Position numbers and translations under genes: made by a program. The notes below the pieces were generated by a model. It saw nothing but the letters and a program-made list of their open reading frames with translations, made no database searches and was not told the DNA's origin. From the NCBI RefSeq assembly GCF_036924535.1, contig NZ_JAZHRT010000001.1:1550001-1614000 (forward strand): DNA of 64,000 nucleotides, given 5' to 3'. Positions 26,132 through 34,989 of this stretch are shown piece by piece (position 1 is the stretch's first letter; each line of letters starts with the position of its first letter). The DNA comes from Bradyrhizobium sp. AZCC 2262. Lineage in GTDB: Bacteria; Pseudomonadota; Alphaproteobacteria; Rhizobiales; Xanthobacteraceae.

Positions 26132-28498
26132 ATGCGGGCTTTGATCGATACTCGTTGGGCGCAATTGTCCGGGTCTGTGGCCCGTGACGGTCTGCGGCTT
26201 TTTACCGCGCCTCGGCGCAGCGCTGCAACGGCACTGGTGCTTGCCGCGATGGCGGGGCCGGCTTTCGGGCAGGGCTTGGCGGCGGGCCCGGGCGCCAACG
26301 AGATCCGGATCGGCAACACTGCGCCCTATACCGGTCCGGCCTCCGCTTATGGCGTGATCGCCAAGGGCATCGCGGCGTATCTGGACAAGGTCAACGCCGA
26401 AGGCGGTATCAACGGCCGCAAGGTCAATATGATCACCTATGACGACGCCTACGAACCCACCAAGACCATGGCGATGACCCGCAAGCTGGTCGAGGAAGAC
26501 AACGTTCTCCTCACCTTGGGAACCATCGGCACCAACACCAACGCCGCGATCCAGCCCTATTTGAACTCAAAAAAGGTCCCGCAACTTTTTGCCCTGTCGG
26601 GTGCGGCGGCCTGGGACCAGCCGCAAGAGTTTCCCTGGACCATTGGCTTCTTGCCGACTTACACGGCTGAAGCGCAAATTTTTGCGCAGTATCTGCTGGA
26701 GAACCATCCCCGCAGCAGGATCGCGGTCCTCTATCAGGAGGACGGGATGGGCAAGGAATATTTGAAGGGCCTGAAGGACGGCCTGGGTGGCAAGATTGCG
26801 ATCGTGGCCGAGGCGCCATACAAGGTGAACGACACCACCATCGACCCCCAGATGGCCAAGCTCAAGGCCTCCGGCGCCGACGTCCTCATTGAGTTCACCA
26901 CGCCGAAATTCGCTGTCATGGCGATCAAGCGAAGCGCCGAACTCGGTTGGCGGCCGCTACAGTTCGCCGCCTCGATCTCCAATTCGTACTCGGCCGTGAT
27001 TCAGCCGGCAGGTCCGCAAAATGCGGAAGGCCTGTTGTCGGCTGCATACAGGCTGGAGGGCGAAGACGCGGCGGCGGCCGGCGAGGCGGTGTTCCGCGAA
27101 TGGAGCGCCTTCATGCAGCGCTATCTCCCGAGCGTGAGCAAGACCAACGGCCAGGCCGTCCTCGGCTATCTGGTCGGCAAGCTGACGGTCGAGGTCCTGA
27201 AGAACTGCGGCGACGACCTGTCGCGCGAAAACATCATGAGGCAGGCCCGCCTGCTCAAAGGCATCCAGCTTCCGATGATGGTGCAGGGTATCCAGATCAA
27301 CACCAGCCCGTCCGATCATGCGCCGATCGAGCAGATGCGGATGATGCGCTTCACCAACGGCCAATGGCAGCACTTCGGCCCGGTGCGAAGCGGCGTCGAT
27401 GCGGGCGCCGTCAGCGAGTCCTTCAAGACCATCTTCAAGTACGGCACCGCCACCAAGCGCGATCTGGCGAACCAGCTCAACGCCAACACCGTGAGCCTGA
27501 TGACCGGCTCGTTCGGCTCGACCTACGCCCAGGTCGGCGCCGATCTCGCCTCCGTGCTCGACAATGGCACGGCGCTGCGGATCCTGCCGGTGATGGGCCG
27601 CGGATCGGTGCAGGCGGTGTCGGATATCCTGCTGCTAAGGGGTGTCGATGCCGGCATCGTGCGCAAGGACACGCTGTCCTATCTCGATCGCAAGGACTTC
27701 GCCAAGGACATCCGCAACCAGTTCGTCTACGTCGCCAAGATGTTCAACGAGGAAATGCATGTGCTGGCGCCGAAGACGATCACCAGCATGCGGGACCTCG
27801 ACGGCAAGACCGTGGTGGTCGATTTGCCCGACAGCTCGACCTTCGTGACGGCGATCAACGTGTTCGACCGGCTCGGGATCAGGCCGCATCTGATCTATCA
27901 GGAGCCGCGGCTTGCCGTGGACATGCTGCGCAAGGGCGAGGTCGACGCGATCGTGGCGATCGAGGGCAAGCCGCTGCAATGGCTGAACCAGATCCAGGAC
28001 CGCAACCTGCACCTGGTGCCGGTCGAATACGCCAAGCCGCTGCAGGAGGAATATCTGCCGTCCAAGCTTTCGTCGGCGGACTACCCGAACCTGGTGGCGG
28101 ATGGCGGCTCGGTGGAGACGATCGCGGCCGAGGCGGTGCTGGCGTCGTATAACTGGGCGCCGAACAGCGACCGTTATCGCCGCCTGTCGCTTTTGGTGGA
28201 CACCATGTTCGACAAGGTCGCGCAGCTGCAGCGTCCGCCGTTCCATCCGAAGTGGAAGGAGATGGCGCCACGCGCGACGGTATCCGGCTGGACCCGCTTC
28301 AAGGCCGCGCAGGAATGGCTCGACCGCAACATGCCGCTGCCCGCAGGCTCTGCTGTGTCGGCGGCATCCGGCGCCGCGCCGCCGCCGGCTCCGGTTGCTG
28401 CACCGGCCGCCGCACTTGCCCCGCAGGACCGCGATCCCCTGTATCGCGAATTCCTGGAATGGCGGGCCGGCCGCGCCAAGGCCGGCGCCAGCAGGTAA
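26132..28498 (+). CDS. Fused type 1 binding protein + TAXI-type binding protein, paralogue 2
   Basis: A 788-residue protein with the same plan as its upstream neighbour: a signal peptide with the AMAGPAFGQ end, a type 1 binding protein domain, a TAXI-type domain, an Ala/Pro linker and the YREFLEWRAG tail. From about SESFKTIFKYG to the end it is nearly identical to paralogue 1 at both DNA and protein level. The first domain differs at many residues, especially ligand-facing segments (LTLGTIGTNTNAAIQPY against FILASLGTNTSQAVHPY). The two therefore probably bind different first ligands while sharing the second domain's partner. It ends in its own terminator. No transporter membrane subunit is adjacent. 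Confidence 0.85.
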   Translation: MRALIDTRWAQLSGSVARDGLRLFTAPRRSAATALVLAAMAGPAFGQGLAAGPGANEIRIGNTAPYTGPASAYGVIAKGIAAYLDKVNAEGGINGRKVNMITYDDAYEPTKTMAMTRKLVEEDNVLLTLGTIGTNTNAAIQPYLNSKKVPQLFALSGAAAWDQPQEFPWTIGFLPTYTAEAQIFAQYLLENHPRSRIAVLYQEDGMGKEYLKGLKDGLGGKIAIVAEAPYKVNDTTIDPQMAKLKASGADVLIEFTTPKFAVMAIKRSAELGWRPLQFAASISNSYSAVIQPAGPQNAEGLLSAAYRLEGEDAAAAGEAVFREWSAFMQRYLPSVSKTNGQAVLGYLVGKLTVEVLKNCGDDLSRENIMRQARLLKGIQLPMMVQGIQINTSPSDHAPIEQMRMMRFTNGQWQHFGPVRSGVDAGAVSESFKTIFKYGTATKRDLANQLNANTVSLMTGSFGSTYAQVGADLASVLDNGTALRILPVMGRGSVQAVSDILLLRGVDAGIVRKDTLSYLDRKDFAKDIRNQFVYVAKMFNEEMHVLAPKTITSMRDLDGKTVVVDLPDSSTFVTAINVFDRLGIRPHLIYQEPRLAVDMLRKGEVDAIVAIEGKPLQWLNQIQDRNLHLVPVEYAKPLQEEYLPSKLSSADYPNLVADGGSVETIAAEAVLASYNWAPNSDRYRRLSLLVDTMFDKVAQLQRPPFHPKWKEMAPRATVSGWTRFKAAQEWLDRNMPLPAGSAVSAASGAAPPPAPVAAPAAALAPQDRDPLYREFLEWRAGRAKAGASR

Positions 28499-28528
28499 CC
28501 GGGCCGGCCGATAACGGTTTGACGACAG

Positions 28529-28561
28529 GACGGCCCGCCTCGCGCGGGCCGTCGTGCTTTT
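28529..28561 (+). terminator. Rho-independent terminator after receptor 2
   Basis: A 10 bp GACGGCCCGC stem, 5-base loop and GTGCTTTT, identical to the terminator of the first receptor. Confidence 0.85.
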
Positions 28562-28715
28562 GGGGTTCGGCCACCTGTGCGCAAAGCGGCCCCGAACGGA
28601 TGGCGTCATGCCGGTAATGCAGGGCTCAGTCGCATAAAATAGTGTATCGGCTTGGCTTCGCAGCGCGACGGGCCACGTTCCCGCGCCACCACGCCAAAAA
28701 ATTCGGAGGAAGTTC

Positions 28716-29942
28716 ATGTCGGCTCTGCCACTTTCGGGCATCAAAATTCTCGACCTGACGCGGGTGCTTGCAGGCCCCTTGTCGGCGCAGATGCTGGCCG
28801 ATCTCGGCGCCGAGGTGATCAAGATCGAACGCCCCGCTGGCGGCGACGACGCCCGCGCCTTCGGCCCGCCTTACCTCAGGGATCCCGAGGGCAAGGCGAA
28901 CAACAACAACTCGTTCTACCTCTGCGCCAACCGCAACAAGAAATCGGTCACCGTCAATATCGCCAGCCCGGAAGGGCAGGAGATCATCCGCGAGCTCGCA
29001 AAAACCTGCGACGTGATGATGGAGAACTACAAGGTCGGCGATCTCAAACGCTACAAGCTCGATTATGAAACGATCAAGGCGATCAACCCCGGCATCATCT
29101 ATTGCTCGGTGACCGGCTTCGGCCAGACCGGGCCTTATGCGCCGCGCGCCGGCTACGACGCGATCCTGCAGGCGATGGGCGGGTTGATGAGCGTCACCGG
29201 TCATATCGACGGCGAGCCCGGCGCGGGCCCGATGAAGGTCGGTCCTTCCATTGTCGACTACATGACCGGCATGAACACGTCGATCGGCATTCTCTCGGCG
29301 CTCTTTCATCGCAAGGTCAATGGCGGCGAGGGGCAGCATGTCGACGTCTGCCTGTTCGACACCGTGATCGCCTCGCTGTCGCATTGGCTGCAGATCTACC
29401 TCGTCAACGGCCAGACCCCGCCGCGGCGCGGCACCTGGGGCAATGGCGGCATGCCGGCCGGCGTGTTCCGCTGCACCGACGGCGAGCTGATGCTGGTGGT
29501 CGGCAATGACGGCCAGTTCCAGCGCACCTGCGCGGTGCTGGGTAGCCCCGAACTCGCCACCGATCCCCGCTTCCTGAAGAACAACGACCGCGTCGTGCAC
29601 GGCAAGGAGATCATGGCGATCTTCGCCGGGTTGTTCCTGAAGAAGCCCGTCGCCTATTGGCTGGACGAACTGGAGAAGGCCGGCGTGCCCTCCGGGCCGA
29701 TCAACAATTTCGAGCAGGTGTTCGCCGATCCGCACGTTCAGTCGCGCGGCATGCGGGTCAAGGTCGATCACCCATTCGAGCCGGATCTGTCGCTGATCCG
29801 CAACGCCATCACCTTCTCCGGCACCCCGATCAAGAACTATCGCGCCCCGCCGCTGCTCGGCGCGGACACCAAGGCTGTGCTAGCGACGATCGGGTATGAC
29901 GAGGCCAAGGTGGAAGCGCTGAAGGAAAAGAAGATCGTCTGA
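28716..29942 (+). CDS. CaiB/BaiF family CoA-transferase
   Basis: A 408-residue class III CoA-transferase, which moves CoA between carboxylic acids through an aspartyl-CoA thioester. The N-terminal LDLTRVLAGPLSAQMLADLG and KIERPAGGDDAR segments are family hallmarks. The catalytic aspartate fits D181 in GPSIVDYMTG, and the late PSGPINNFEQVFADPHV segment belongs to the small domain. A good ribosome site (GGAGGAAG) lies just before the ATG. Substrate unknown; candidates are succinyl-CoA-linked organic acids. It follows the receptor pair on the same strand but after a terminator, so it has its own promoter. Confidence 0.9.
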   Translation: MSALPLSGIKILDLTRVLAGPLSAQMLADLGAEVIKIERPAGGDDARAFGPPYLRDPEGKANNNNSFYLCANRNKKSVTVNIASPEGQEIIRELAKTCDVMMENYKVGDLKRYKLDYETIKAINPGIIYCSVTGFGQTGPYAPRAGYDAILQAMGGLMSVTGHIDGEPGAGPMKVGPSIVDYMTGMNTSIGILSALFHRKVNGGEGQHVDVCLFDTVIASLSHWLQIYLVNGQTPPRRGTWGNGGMPAGVFRCTDGELMLVVGNDGQFQRTCAVLGSPELATDPRFLKNNDRVVHGKEIMAIFAGLFLKKPVAYWLDELEKAGVPSGPINNFEQVFADPHVQSRGMRVKVDHPFEPDLSLIRNAITFSGTPIKNYRAPPLLGADTKAVLATIGYDEAKVEALKEKKIV

Positions 29943-30035
29943 TCGCGACATCGACATTTCGATCTTAATCGAAGCATGCTGGCGTCGAATGGCGCTAGTC
30001 TGCACCCTCGATCAGTCCGTTCGAGAGGTGCAACG

Positions 30036-30428
30036 ATGAAACGGGAAGTTATTCCAGTCGAGCCGATGTCGTCCTGGCTTGCGAAGCGGAACGCGCCGGT
30101 CTCGCCGGTGACGCGCGGCGGCGGCATGGTGTTCGTTTCGGGCCTGCCGCCGTTCGATCCCGATACCGGTGAGCTCTTCACCGGTCCGATCGAACGTCAG
30201 ACCGAACTCGTCCTTGAGCAATTGAAACGGTGCCTGGAGACGGCGGGCACATCGTTGCAAAACGTGATGAAGTGCAACGTCTATTGCACTTCGGCCAGGC
30301 ATTTCGCCGTCGTCAACGCGATCTACGCGCGCTATTTTCCGGCAGATCCGCCGGCGCGCATCTTCGTTTGCACGCCCGAATGGTTCGCGCCGTTCGACAT
30401 CGAGATTGATTGCGTGGCATTGGCGTAG
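30036..30428 (+). CDS. RidA (YjgF/YER057c) family protein
   Basis: A 130-residue protein starting at 30036 after GAGAGG. The Rid fold is clear: GGGMVFVSGLPPFDPDTGE, a long central helix (TELVLEQLKRCLETAG), MKCNVYCTSARHF, and the arginine in PPARIFV that binds substrate carboxylate in RidA. Members hydrolyse reactive enamine/imine intermediates or act on related compounds. Some residues differ from archetypal RidA (a CTPEWFAPFDIEID end), so it may belong to another Rid subgroup. It lies 93 bases after the CoA-transferase. Confidence 0.82.
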   Translation: MKREVIPVEPMSSWLAKRNAPVSPVTRGGGMVFVSGLPPFDPDTGELFTGPIERQTELVLEQLKRCLETAGTSLQNVMKCNVYCTSARHFAVVNAIYARYFPADPPARIFVCTPEWFAPFDIEIDCVALA

Positions 30429-30493
30429 GCCTGCCATGATCGGGATTGAAGAGGCCGCCCGGCCAGCGGCCTCGATCCCTGTGATTTCTTCGG

Positions 30494-31751
30494 TCAGCGT
30501 TTCTGCTGTGCATCGGCCACGGCGCCCAGCATCAGCGTCGTAGCCGCGAGGTCGCCGATCTTCTTGCCCATGTCTTTCCCGGCCTCGGTGGAGAAGCGAT
30601 AGTGGAAGCCGGCATAGATGCGCGCGTTGGAAACCTCGTCGCTATAATCCTGCAGCCGCGTCCACTTGCGTGTGACGCCGGCAGCCGTCGGGCTCGCCAG
30701 CGTAATCTCGCCGACCTCGTTGCCCACGATATGCTGCAGCACGGTCGAAACCGCGCTGGCGGTGATACAATGCGCGCACGGATACTCCGGGTGCATCGGC
30801 GTCACGCCCAAAGGCTGCCATGATGCCTCGCGCGGGGTCGCCGGGTTGGACGTGAGGTCGGCGTTGCGGATGGCTGTTACGGGACGCCACAGATTGTAGG
30901 TATATTTCGCCTCGAACACGGCGATGAAGGCGTCAGCGCCGGCGATCGCCGTCAGCGCGTAGAGGCGGGCGCAATCGACGAGGTCCATCTTCCTGTTGCG
31001 AGGCGAGCTGGCGGACAATCGTATTGTAGGTCCGCGGTCCGGTGAAGAACCAGAAGCGGGCGATCGTCGTCTGCTCGGCCGAGCGTTTGGTGCTCACATT
31101 ACTGCCGATCTCGCGAATTTCGTTCAAATCCCTGGTCCAGGTTTCCGACGTCAGCGCGGGAGGCGGGGCGGCGCGAAATTGCGACGCGCTTGTCATCGCG
31201 AACGGCTTGATCTTCGAACTCGTGGACTCGATCGGTATCGTGGTCGGTACATAGACGCCGGCCGTGGTGGCGGGACGATGGTCTTCAGGCATGTTGCTGC
31301 CGTCATTGGTGCGCAAGGCGATGATCCCGGCAGCAGCCTGTTTGCCGAGCTCGATGCCCTTCGACTTCGCCTCGTTCTCGGCAATCCCGGCAAGCGACCC
31401 GGCCAACGCCGCATCGAGATCGGTCTTCTTGTCGGGATGCAGCGCCAACAGTACGTCATATGCCGCGGCAGCCGCAGCGGCTTCCCTTGATGTGGCCCGG
31501 TCCGCGGTGAGGTTGAGCTTGTAGGGTGCATACCGCCTGTCGATGGCGTTGACCGCCTCGAACATTGCGATGTGGAGCATCGCCTGCCCGCGGGCATTCG
31601 GGGCATTCAGAAGCTGCTTTTCTATGGCGAGGGCGTCGGCCTTCGCGTTCCAGTCCATGATGACGTCGGCGTGGGCGGCAGTCGCGAACAGCGCGACGGC
31701 GAGGGCGCTGCAGATCCGAACGGCCAGCGAAAATCCTGATGTTGGCTTCAT
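30494..31751 (-). pseudogene. Vanadium haloperoxidase / PAP2-like gene split by a frameshift
   Basis: Two adjacent reading frames on the minus strand together make one protein of the vanadium-dependent haloperoxidase-related PAP2 group. The 5' part (31751 down to about 30990) has a signal peptide (ALAVALFATAAHA) and the helical N-terminal half to TYNTIVRQLAS. The 3' part continues in another frame with KMDLVDCARLYALTAIAG, the HPEYPCAHC active-site motif and YAGFHYRFSTEAG. The frame change lies near 30990-30995, where one extra G or a two-base loss would explain it. The sequence could be a true pseudogene, a phase-varying run or a base-calling error. The product would be exported and hydrolase- or haloperoxidase-like. 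Confidence 0.75.
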
Positions 31752-31888
31752 TGGAACCTCTCCTGCATGTCGCCCTCGGGAGAGGGCTCGCCGGAAAGTC
31801 CCATATTCATACGCGTGGCAGTCGTGAAGAAGCGGTGAAATTGTGATGAAATGCTCTGGATTGACCCCTGGTACAGGCCCGCGCAGAC

Positions 31889-33448
31889 ATGCCGGAACTC
31901 AAGAGCTACCGTTTTGGCCCGTTCCTGGTCGACCGCCGATCGGCCTGCCTGCGCCGCGATGGCGTCATCGTGCCGCTGCGGCCAAAGTCCTTCGATATGC
32001 TGGTATATCTCGCGCAGCATCCCGGCCGGCTCGTTCCGAAGGCAGAACTGATCGACGGCGTCTGGCAGAACCTCAACGTCACGCCGAATTCGCTCGCGCA
32101 GTGCATCAAGGAGATCCGGCAGGCCCTGCAGGACGACGCACAGGCGATCGTCGAAACCGTCTCCAAGCGCGGCTATCTGTTCGCCTTGCCGGTAGTTGCG
32201 ATCGACGCTGACGATGCGCCCTCGAGCGCGGAAGCCGGTGAGAGCCGCACGCTGCCGTTGCCCGATCGTCCCTCCATTGCGGTGCTGCCGTTTGACAACA
32301 TGAGTGGCGATCCCGATCAAGAACACTTCGCCGACGGCATGTCCGAGGACTTGATCACCGGACTGTCCCGCATCCGGTGGCTGTTCGTGATCGCCCGCAA
32401 CTCGACCTTTGTCTACAAGGGCCGCGCCATCGATATCAGGGAGGTCGCAAGCAAGCTTGGCGTTCGCTATGTGCTCGAAGGCAGCGTGCGCCGTGCCGGC
32501 CAGCGCTTGCGCATCAGTGCCCAGCTGATTGACGCGGTGACCGGCGGCCATCACTGGGCCGGGCAATATGACCGCGAACTGGGTGACATCTTTGCGATAC
32601 AGGATGAAATCACGAGCAGCGTCGTCGCTGCGATCGAGCCGCGCTTGCTGGCGGCGGAGGGCGTTCGCGCGTTTTCGCGTTCGCCGGGCGATCTCGGTGC
32701 CTGGGAGCTGGTGGCGCGGGCGCAAACCCATGTCTGGCGGCTCACGCGATCGGATAATGAAGCAGCCATTGCGGCGCTCCATCGCGCCGTCGATGCCTAT
32801 CCGGACTACGCCCCGGCCCGGAGCCTGCTCGGGTTTTGCCTGGTGTTTGCCGCGCATAATGGCTGGATTGATCGCGACCAGGGCTTGCTCGCCGGCCGTC
32901 CGCACATCGTGCGGGCGGTCGCGCTGGACGATTGCGATCCGTGGGGACAGATCGCGTTCGGCTATTGGTCGATGATGGAATGGCGTACCGAGGAATCGAT
33001 TGCGGCGTTCCGGCGCGCCGTCAGCCTCAATCCGAGTTCAGCGGCCGCGCATTGCTATCTGAGCCATGGGCTGGCGTTCTCCGGGCAATGCGACGAAGCC
33101 ATCGCGCATGGCAACGAGGCGATCCGGCTCAGCCCGCTGGATCCCGACACCGCGATGTTCCTCGGCGGCATTACGGTCGCGCACTATCTCGCCGGCCGAT
33201 ACGCAGACGCCTTCCGAACCTCGGAAGAATTACTGCGGCTGCGCCCTGGCTTTCACGGCGCCCAGCGCCTGCGCTGCGCGAGCCTGGCCCAGATGGGAAG
33301 AGTGGAGGAGGCCAAACAATCTCTCGCTGCCGTACGGCTTGAACAACCCCAACTCTCGGTCGACTGGATCAAATCGAGCGTCCCCTATCAGACGCCCGAA
33401 CTGATGGCGCATTTCCTGACGGGAATGCGCAAGGCCGGGCTGACATAG
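31889..33448 (+). CDS. CadC-like winged-helix regulator with TPR repeats
   Basis: A 519-residue protein. Residues 1-105 form an OmpR/PhoB-type winged helix DNA-binding domain (FGPFLVDRRSACLRRDG, LVPKAELIDGVWQ, TVSKRGYLFALP). Residues of about 130-260 match the conserved domain found in adenylate-cyclase-like and CadC-like proteins (PSIAVLPFDNMSGDPDQEHF, EVASKLGVRYVLEGSVRR). The rest is tetratricopeptide repeats (AIAALHRAVDAYPDYAPARS, AFRRAVSLNPSSAAAHCYL). No transmembrane helix is visible, so it would be soluble. Its target genes are unknown; the divergent haloperoxidase-like gene, whose start lies 137 bases away, is a candidate. Confidence 0.85.
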   Translation: MPELKSYRFGPFLVDRRSACLRRDGVIVPLRPKSFDMLVYLAQHPGRLVPKAELIDGVWQNLNVTPNSLAQCIKEIRQALQDDAQAIVETVSKRGYLFALPVVAIDADDAPSSAEAGESRTLPLPDRPSIAVLPFDNMSGDPDQEHFADGMSEDLITGLSRIRWLFVIARNSTFVYKGRAIDIREVASKLGVRYVLEGSVRRAGQRLRISAQLIDAVTGGHHWAGQYDRELGDIFAIQDEITSSVVAAIEPRLLAAEGVRAFSRSPGDLGAWELVARAQTHVWRLTRSDNEAAIAALHRAVDAYPDYAPARSLLGFCLVFAAHNGWIDRDQGLLAGRPHIVRAVALDDCDPWGQIAFGYWSMMEWRTEESIAAFRRAVSLNPSSAAAHCYLSHGLAFSGQCDEAIAHGNEAIRLSPLDPDTAMFLGGITVAHYLAGRYADAFRTSEELLRLRPGFHGAQRLRCASLAQMGRVEEAKQSLAAVRLEQPQLSVDWIKSSVPYQTPELMAHFLTGMRKAGLT

Positions 33449-33635
33449 CGTTGTGTGAGGAGGGGGCATGGCGTTCATGTTCGGATATTGAAAGGCTTGT
33501 GTTTTTTCCTCCGTGCCCGACGGGCAAATCACCCAAAACCTGTCCAGCCTCTTTTGCAAAAATATTCTGCTTTCGTTCTCACCCAAATCAACTGCATAAC
33601 TCCGCTTGTCTCACGGCGGATGAGGGGCGTTGGCC

Positions 33636-33990
33636 ATCGTCACGAACGCGCGGTGAGATGCGATGGACGCGAATGGCGCGCTAGACGTACGCGCCTTAAG
33701 CGTACGGCGAAGTCGTGTGGTTCGGGCGCCGCGGTGCTGGCGTTAAGTTGGCGGGATCTGTCTCGCTGGCGACGGAGGCAAAAGAGCCGTTCTCCGGGGA
33801 GAGCACGAAGTAAGCCGTAAAGCCATTGCGCAGGGAAGGCCGGAATGCTCCGCTGCCCTGTATGCTCGTGTGCAGTTTTGTTTGCGCAAATCGCACGCGA
33901 GACCGCGGGTGCAGCAAGCACCCGGTCTTCCCTGCGCCCTCTGATTTCGAGGAGGGCCAAGGTGAATAGCAAACCTCGGGCGAAAGGCGT
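33636..33990. repeat. Rhizobial dispersed intergenic repeat with relict reading frames
   Basis: Most of the 674-base gap 33449-34122 is filled by sequence that I recognise as a frequently repeated Bradyrhizobium intergenic element. It translates in one frame to segments such as RTAKSCGSGAA and in another to GLACDLRKQN, which turn up as short spurious hypothetical proteins in many rhizobial genomes. No credible start or ribosome site supports a working gene. Recognition is from memory. Confidence 0.4.
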
Positions 33991-34024
33991 CGCGAGAATG
34001 CGGAACTATATCCATCGTCATTGC

Positions 34025-34087
34025 GAGCGAAGCGAAGCAATCTATTGTCACCTCACGCACGGAAGGATGGATTGCTTCGCTTCGCTC
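34025..34087. repeat. Palindromic repeat (GAGCGAAGCGAAGCAATC type)
   Basis: GAGCGAAGCGAAGCAATC at 34025-34042 is a perfect 18 bp inverted repeat of 34070-34087, with 27 bases between. The motif, with the flanking CGTCATTGC, is the usual form of a short palindromic repeat dispersed between rhizobial genes. Confidence 0.7.
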
Positions 34088-34122
34088 ATCCGGGCTACAA
34101 GATCCACTACAAGAAACTCAAC

Positions 34123-34815
34123 TCAGAGATCCTGCCGCGTCAGCCTGCCATGTGGCATCGCCGGCCGGGCAGGCGCCTTCTTCGCCGGCGTCTCGCCGCC
34201 GGTCAGCGCCATCACCGAGACCGAAACCACGCGGTCGATGATCGCCTGGACGTCGTTGAGGTCGCATTGTCCTTCCGACAATTTCGCCAACCGCTCTTTT
34301 TCCCGGATGGTGTGATGCGACATCGCCAGCGCAAAATGCAGGCCCCAATAGAGATCGGCGTCGTCACGGCCGGGCATCGCGCGCCGCATCGCGGCGATGA
34401 ATTTCCGCAAATGATCGACCTCGCGGTTCTTGATGCGGCGGATCGGTGGCACCGACTCGATCGAGGCACGGATCATGAAGCGTGCAGCCGTCGAGCCTTC
34501 GCGGTCGGGGCCGAGGCAGCCGCGGAGCGTTGGGCCCACCAGCGCATGCAGGATGGCCTCGATCGAGGCGCGGCCGCCGCCCTTTTCCTCGGCAAGTTTC
34601 AACTCGTTGAGACGCTCGCGGTTGGTGGCGAGGCTGCGGGTGACGAACAGCTCCGCGATCAATTCGTCCTTGGAGCCAAAATGATAATTTACCGCGGCGA
34701 GGTTGACGTTCGCCTCGGCGACGATGTCGCGCAGCGTCACGTCGCCAAAACCGCGATCGGCGTAAAGCCGTTCGGCGGCGGCAAGGATGGCGGACCGGGT
34801 CCGATCGCTCGACAT
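34123..34815 (-). CDS. TetR family regulator, probably of the acyl-CoA dehydrogenase operon
   Basis: A 230-residue regulator starting at the ATG at 34815 (MSSDRTRSAILAAAERL). The N-terminal helix-turn-helix reads GFGDVTLRDIVAEANVNLAAVNYHFGSK across residues of about 20-50, the classical TetR pattern. The C-terminal domain resembles those TetR proteins with the TetR_C_33-like ligand pocket near fatty-acid genes. It diverges from an acyl-CoA dehydrogenase gene, and a 31-base region with TTCAAAC/GTTTGAA arms lies between them. I infer that it represses the catabolic genes and is released by an acyl-CoA or related ligand. Confidence 0.85.
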   Translation of the reverse strand: MSSDRTRSAILAAAERLYADRGFGDVTLRDIVAEANVNLAAVNYHFGSKDELIAELFVTRSLATNRERLNELKLAEEKGGGRASIEAILHALVGPTLRGCLGPDREGSTAARFMIRASIESVPPIRRIKNREVDHLRKFIAAMRRAMPGRDDADLYWGLHFALAMSHHTIREKERLAKLSEGQCDLNDVQAIIDRVVSVSVMALTGGETPAKKAPARPAMPHGRLTRQDL

Positions 34816-34842
34816 ATCAGCCTCCCGTTGGAGGAGTTGCAA

Positions 34843-34873
34843 TTCAAACAGTTGTATGAAACTATCGTTTGAA
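34843..34873. promoter_or_regulatory. Candidate TetR operator (TTCAAAC-N17-GTTTGAA)
   Basis: TTCAAAC at 34843-34849 and GTTTGAA at 34867-34873 form an inverted repeat 28 bases before the tetR start and upstream of the divergent dehydrogenase gene. The inner 17 bases are partly symmetric. Position and symmetry suit an operator shared by both promoters. Confidence 0.5.
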
Positions 34874-34989
34874 GGGCGGGAAATGTCAATCCGTCGTCTC
34901 ATTGCGAAGCGCAAAATACCTTGCGGCGAACGAGAGGCGGGCGGACAGTGCGGCCAACGATTTCAGAAGCCAGAGGTGAGGAGCGTCCC

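Larger units (their letters stand above)
26028..28561 (+). repeat. Tandem duplication unit 2 (promoter, receptor gene, terminator)
   Basis: Second copy of the unit at 23307-25844, in direct orientation about 180 bases after unit 1. The shared upstream block, the gene and the terminator show that the whole transcription unit was duplicated. The 352-base gap between the two genes holds only the first terminator and this upstream block. Confidence 0.85.

Noticed and set aside
31748..32905. 385-codon minus-strand frame opposite the CadC-like regulator
   Set aside because: The plus strand encodes clear winged-helix and TPR domains; the opposite frame has none.
33455..33820. A 121-codon plus-strand hypothetical protein in the repeat region
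   Set aside because: It matches the translation of a dispersed rhizobial repeat, has no ribosome site and overlaps several equally poor frames.
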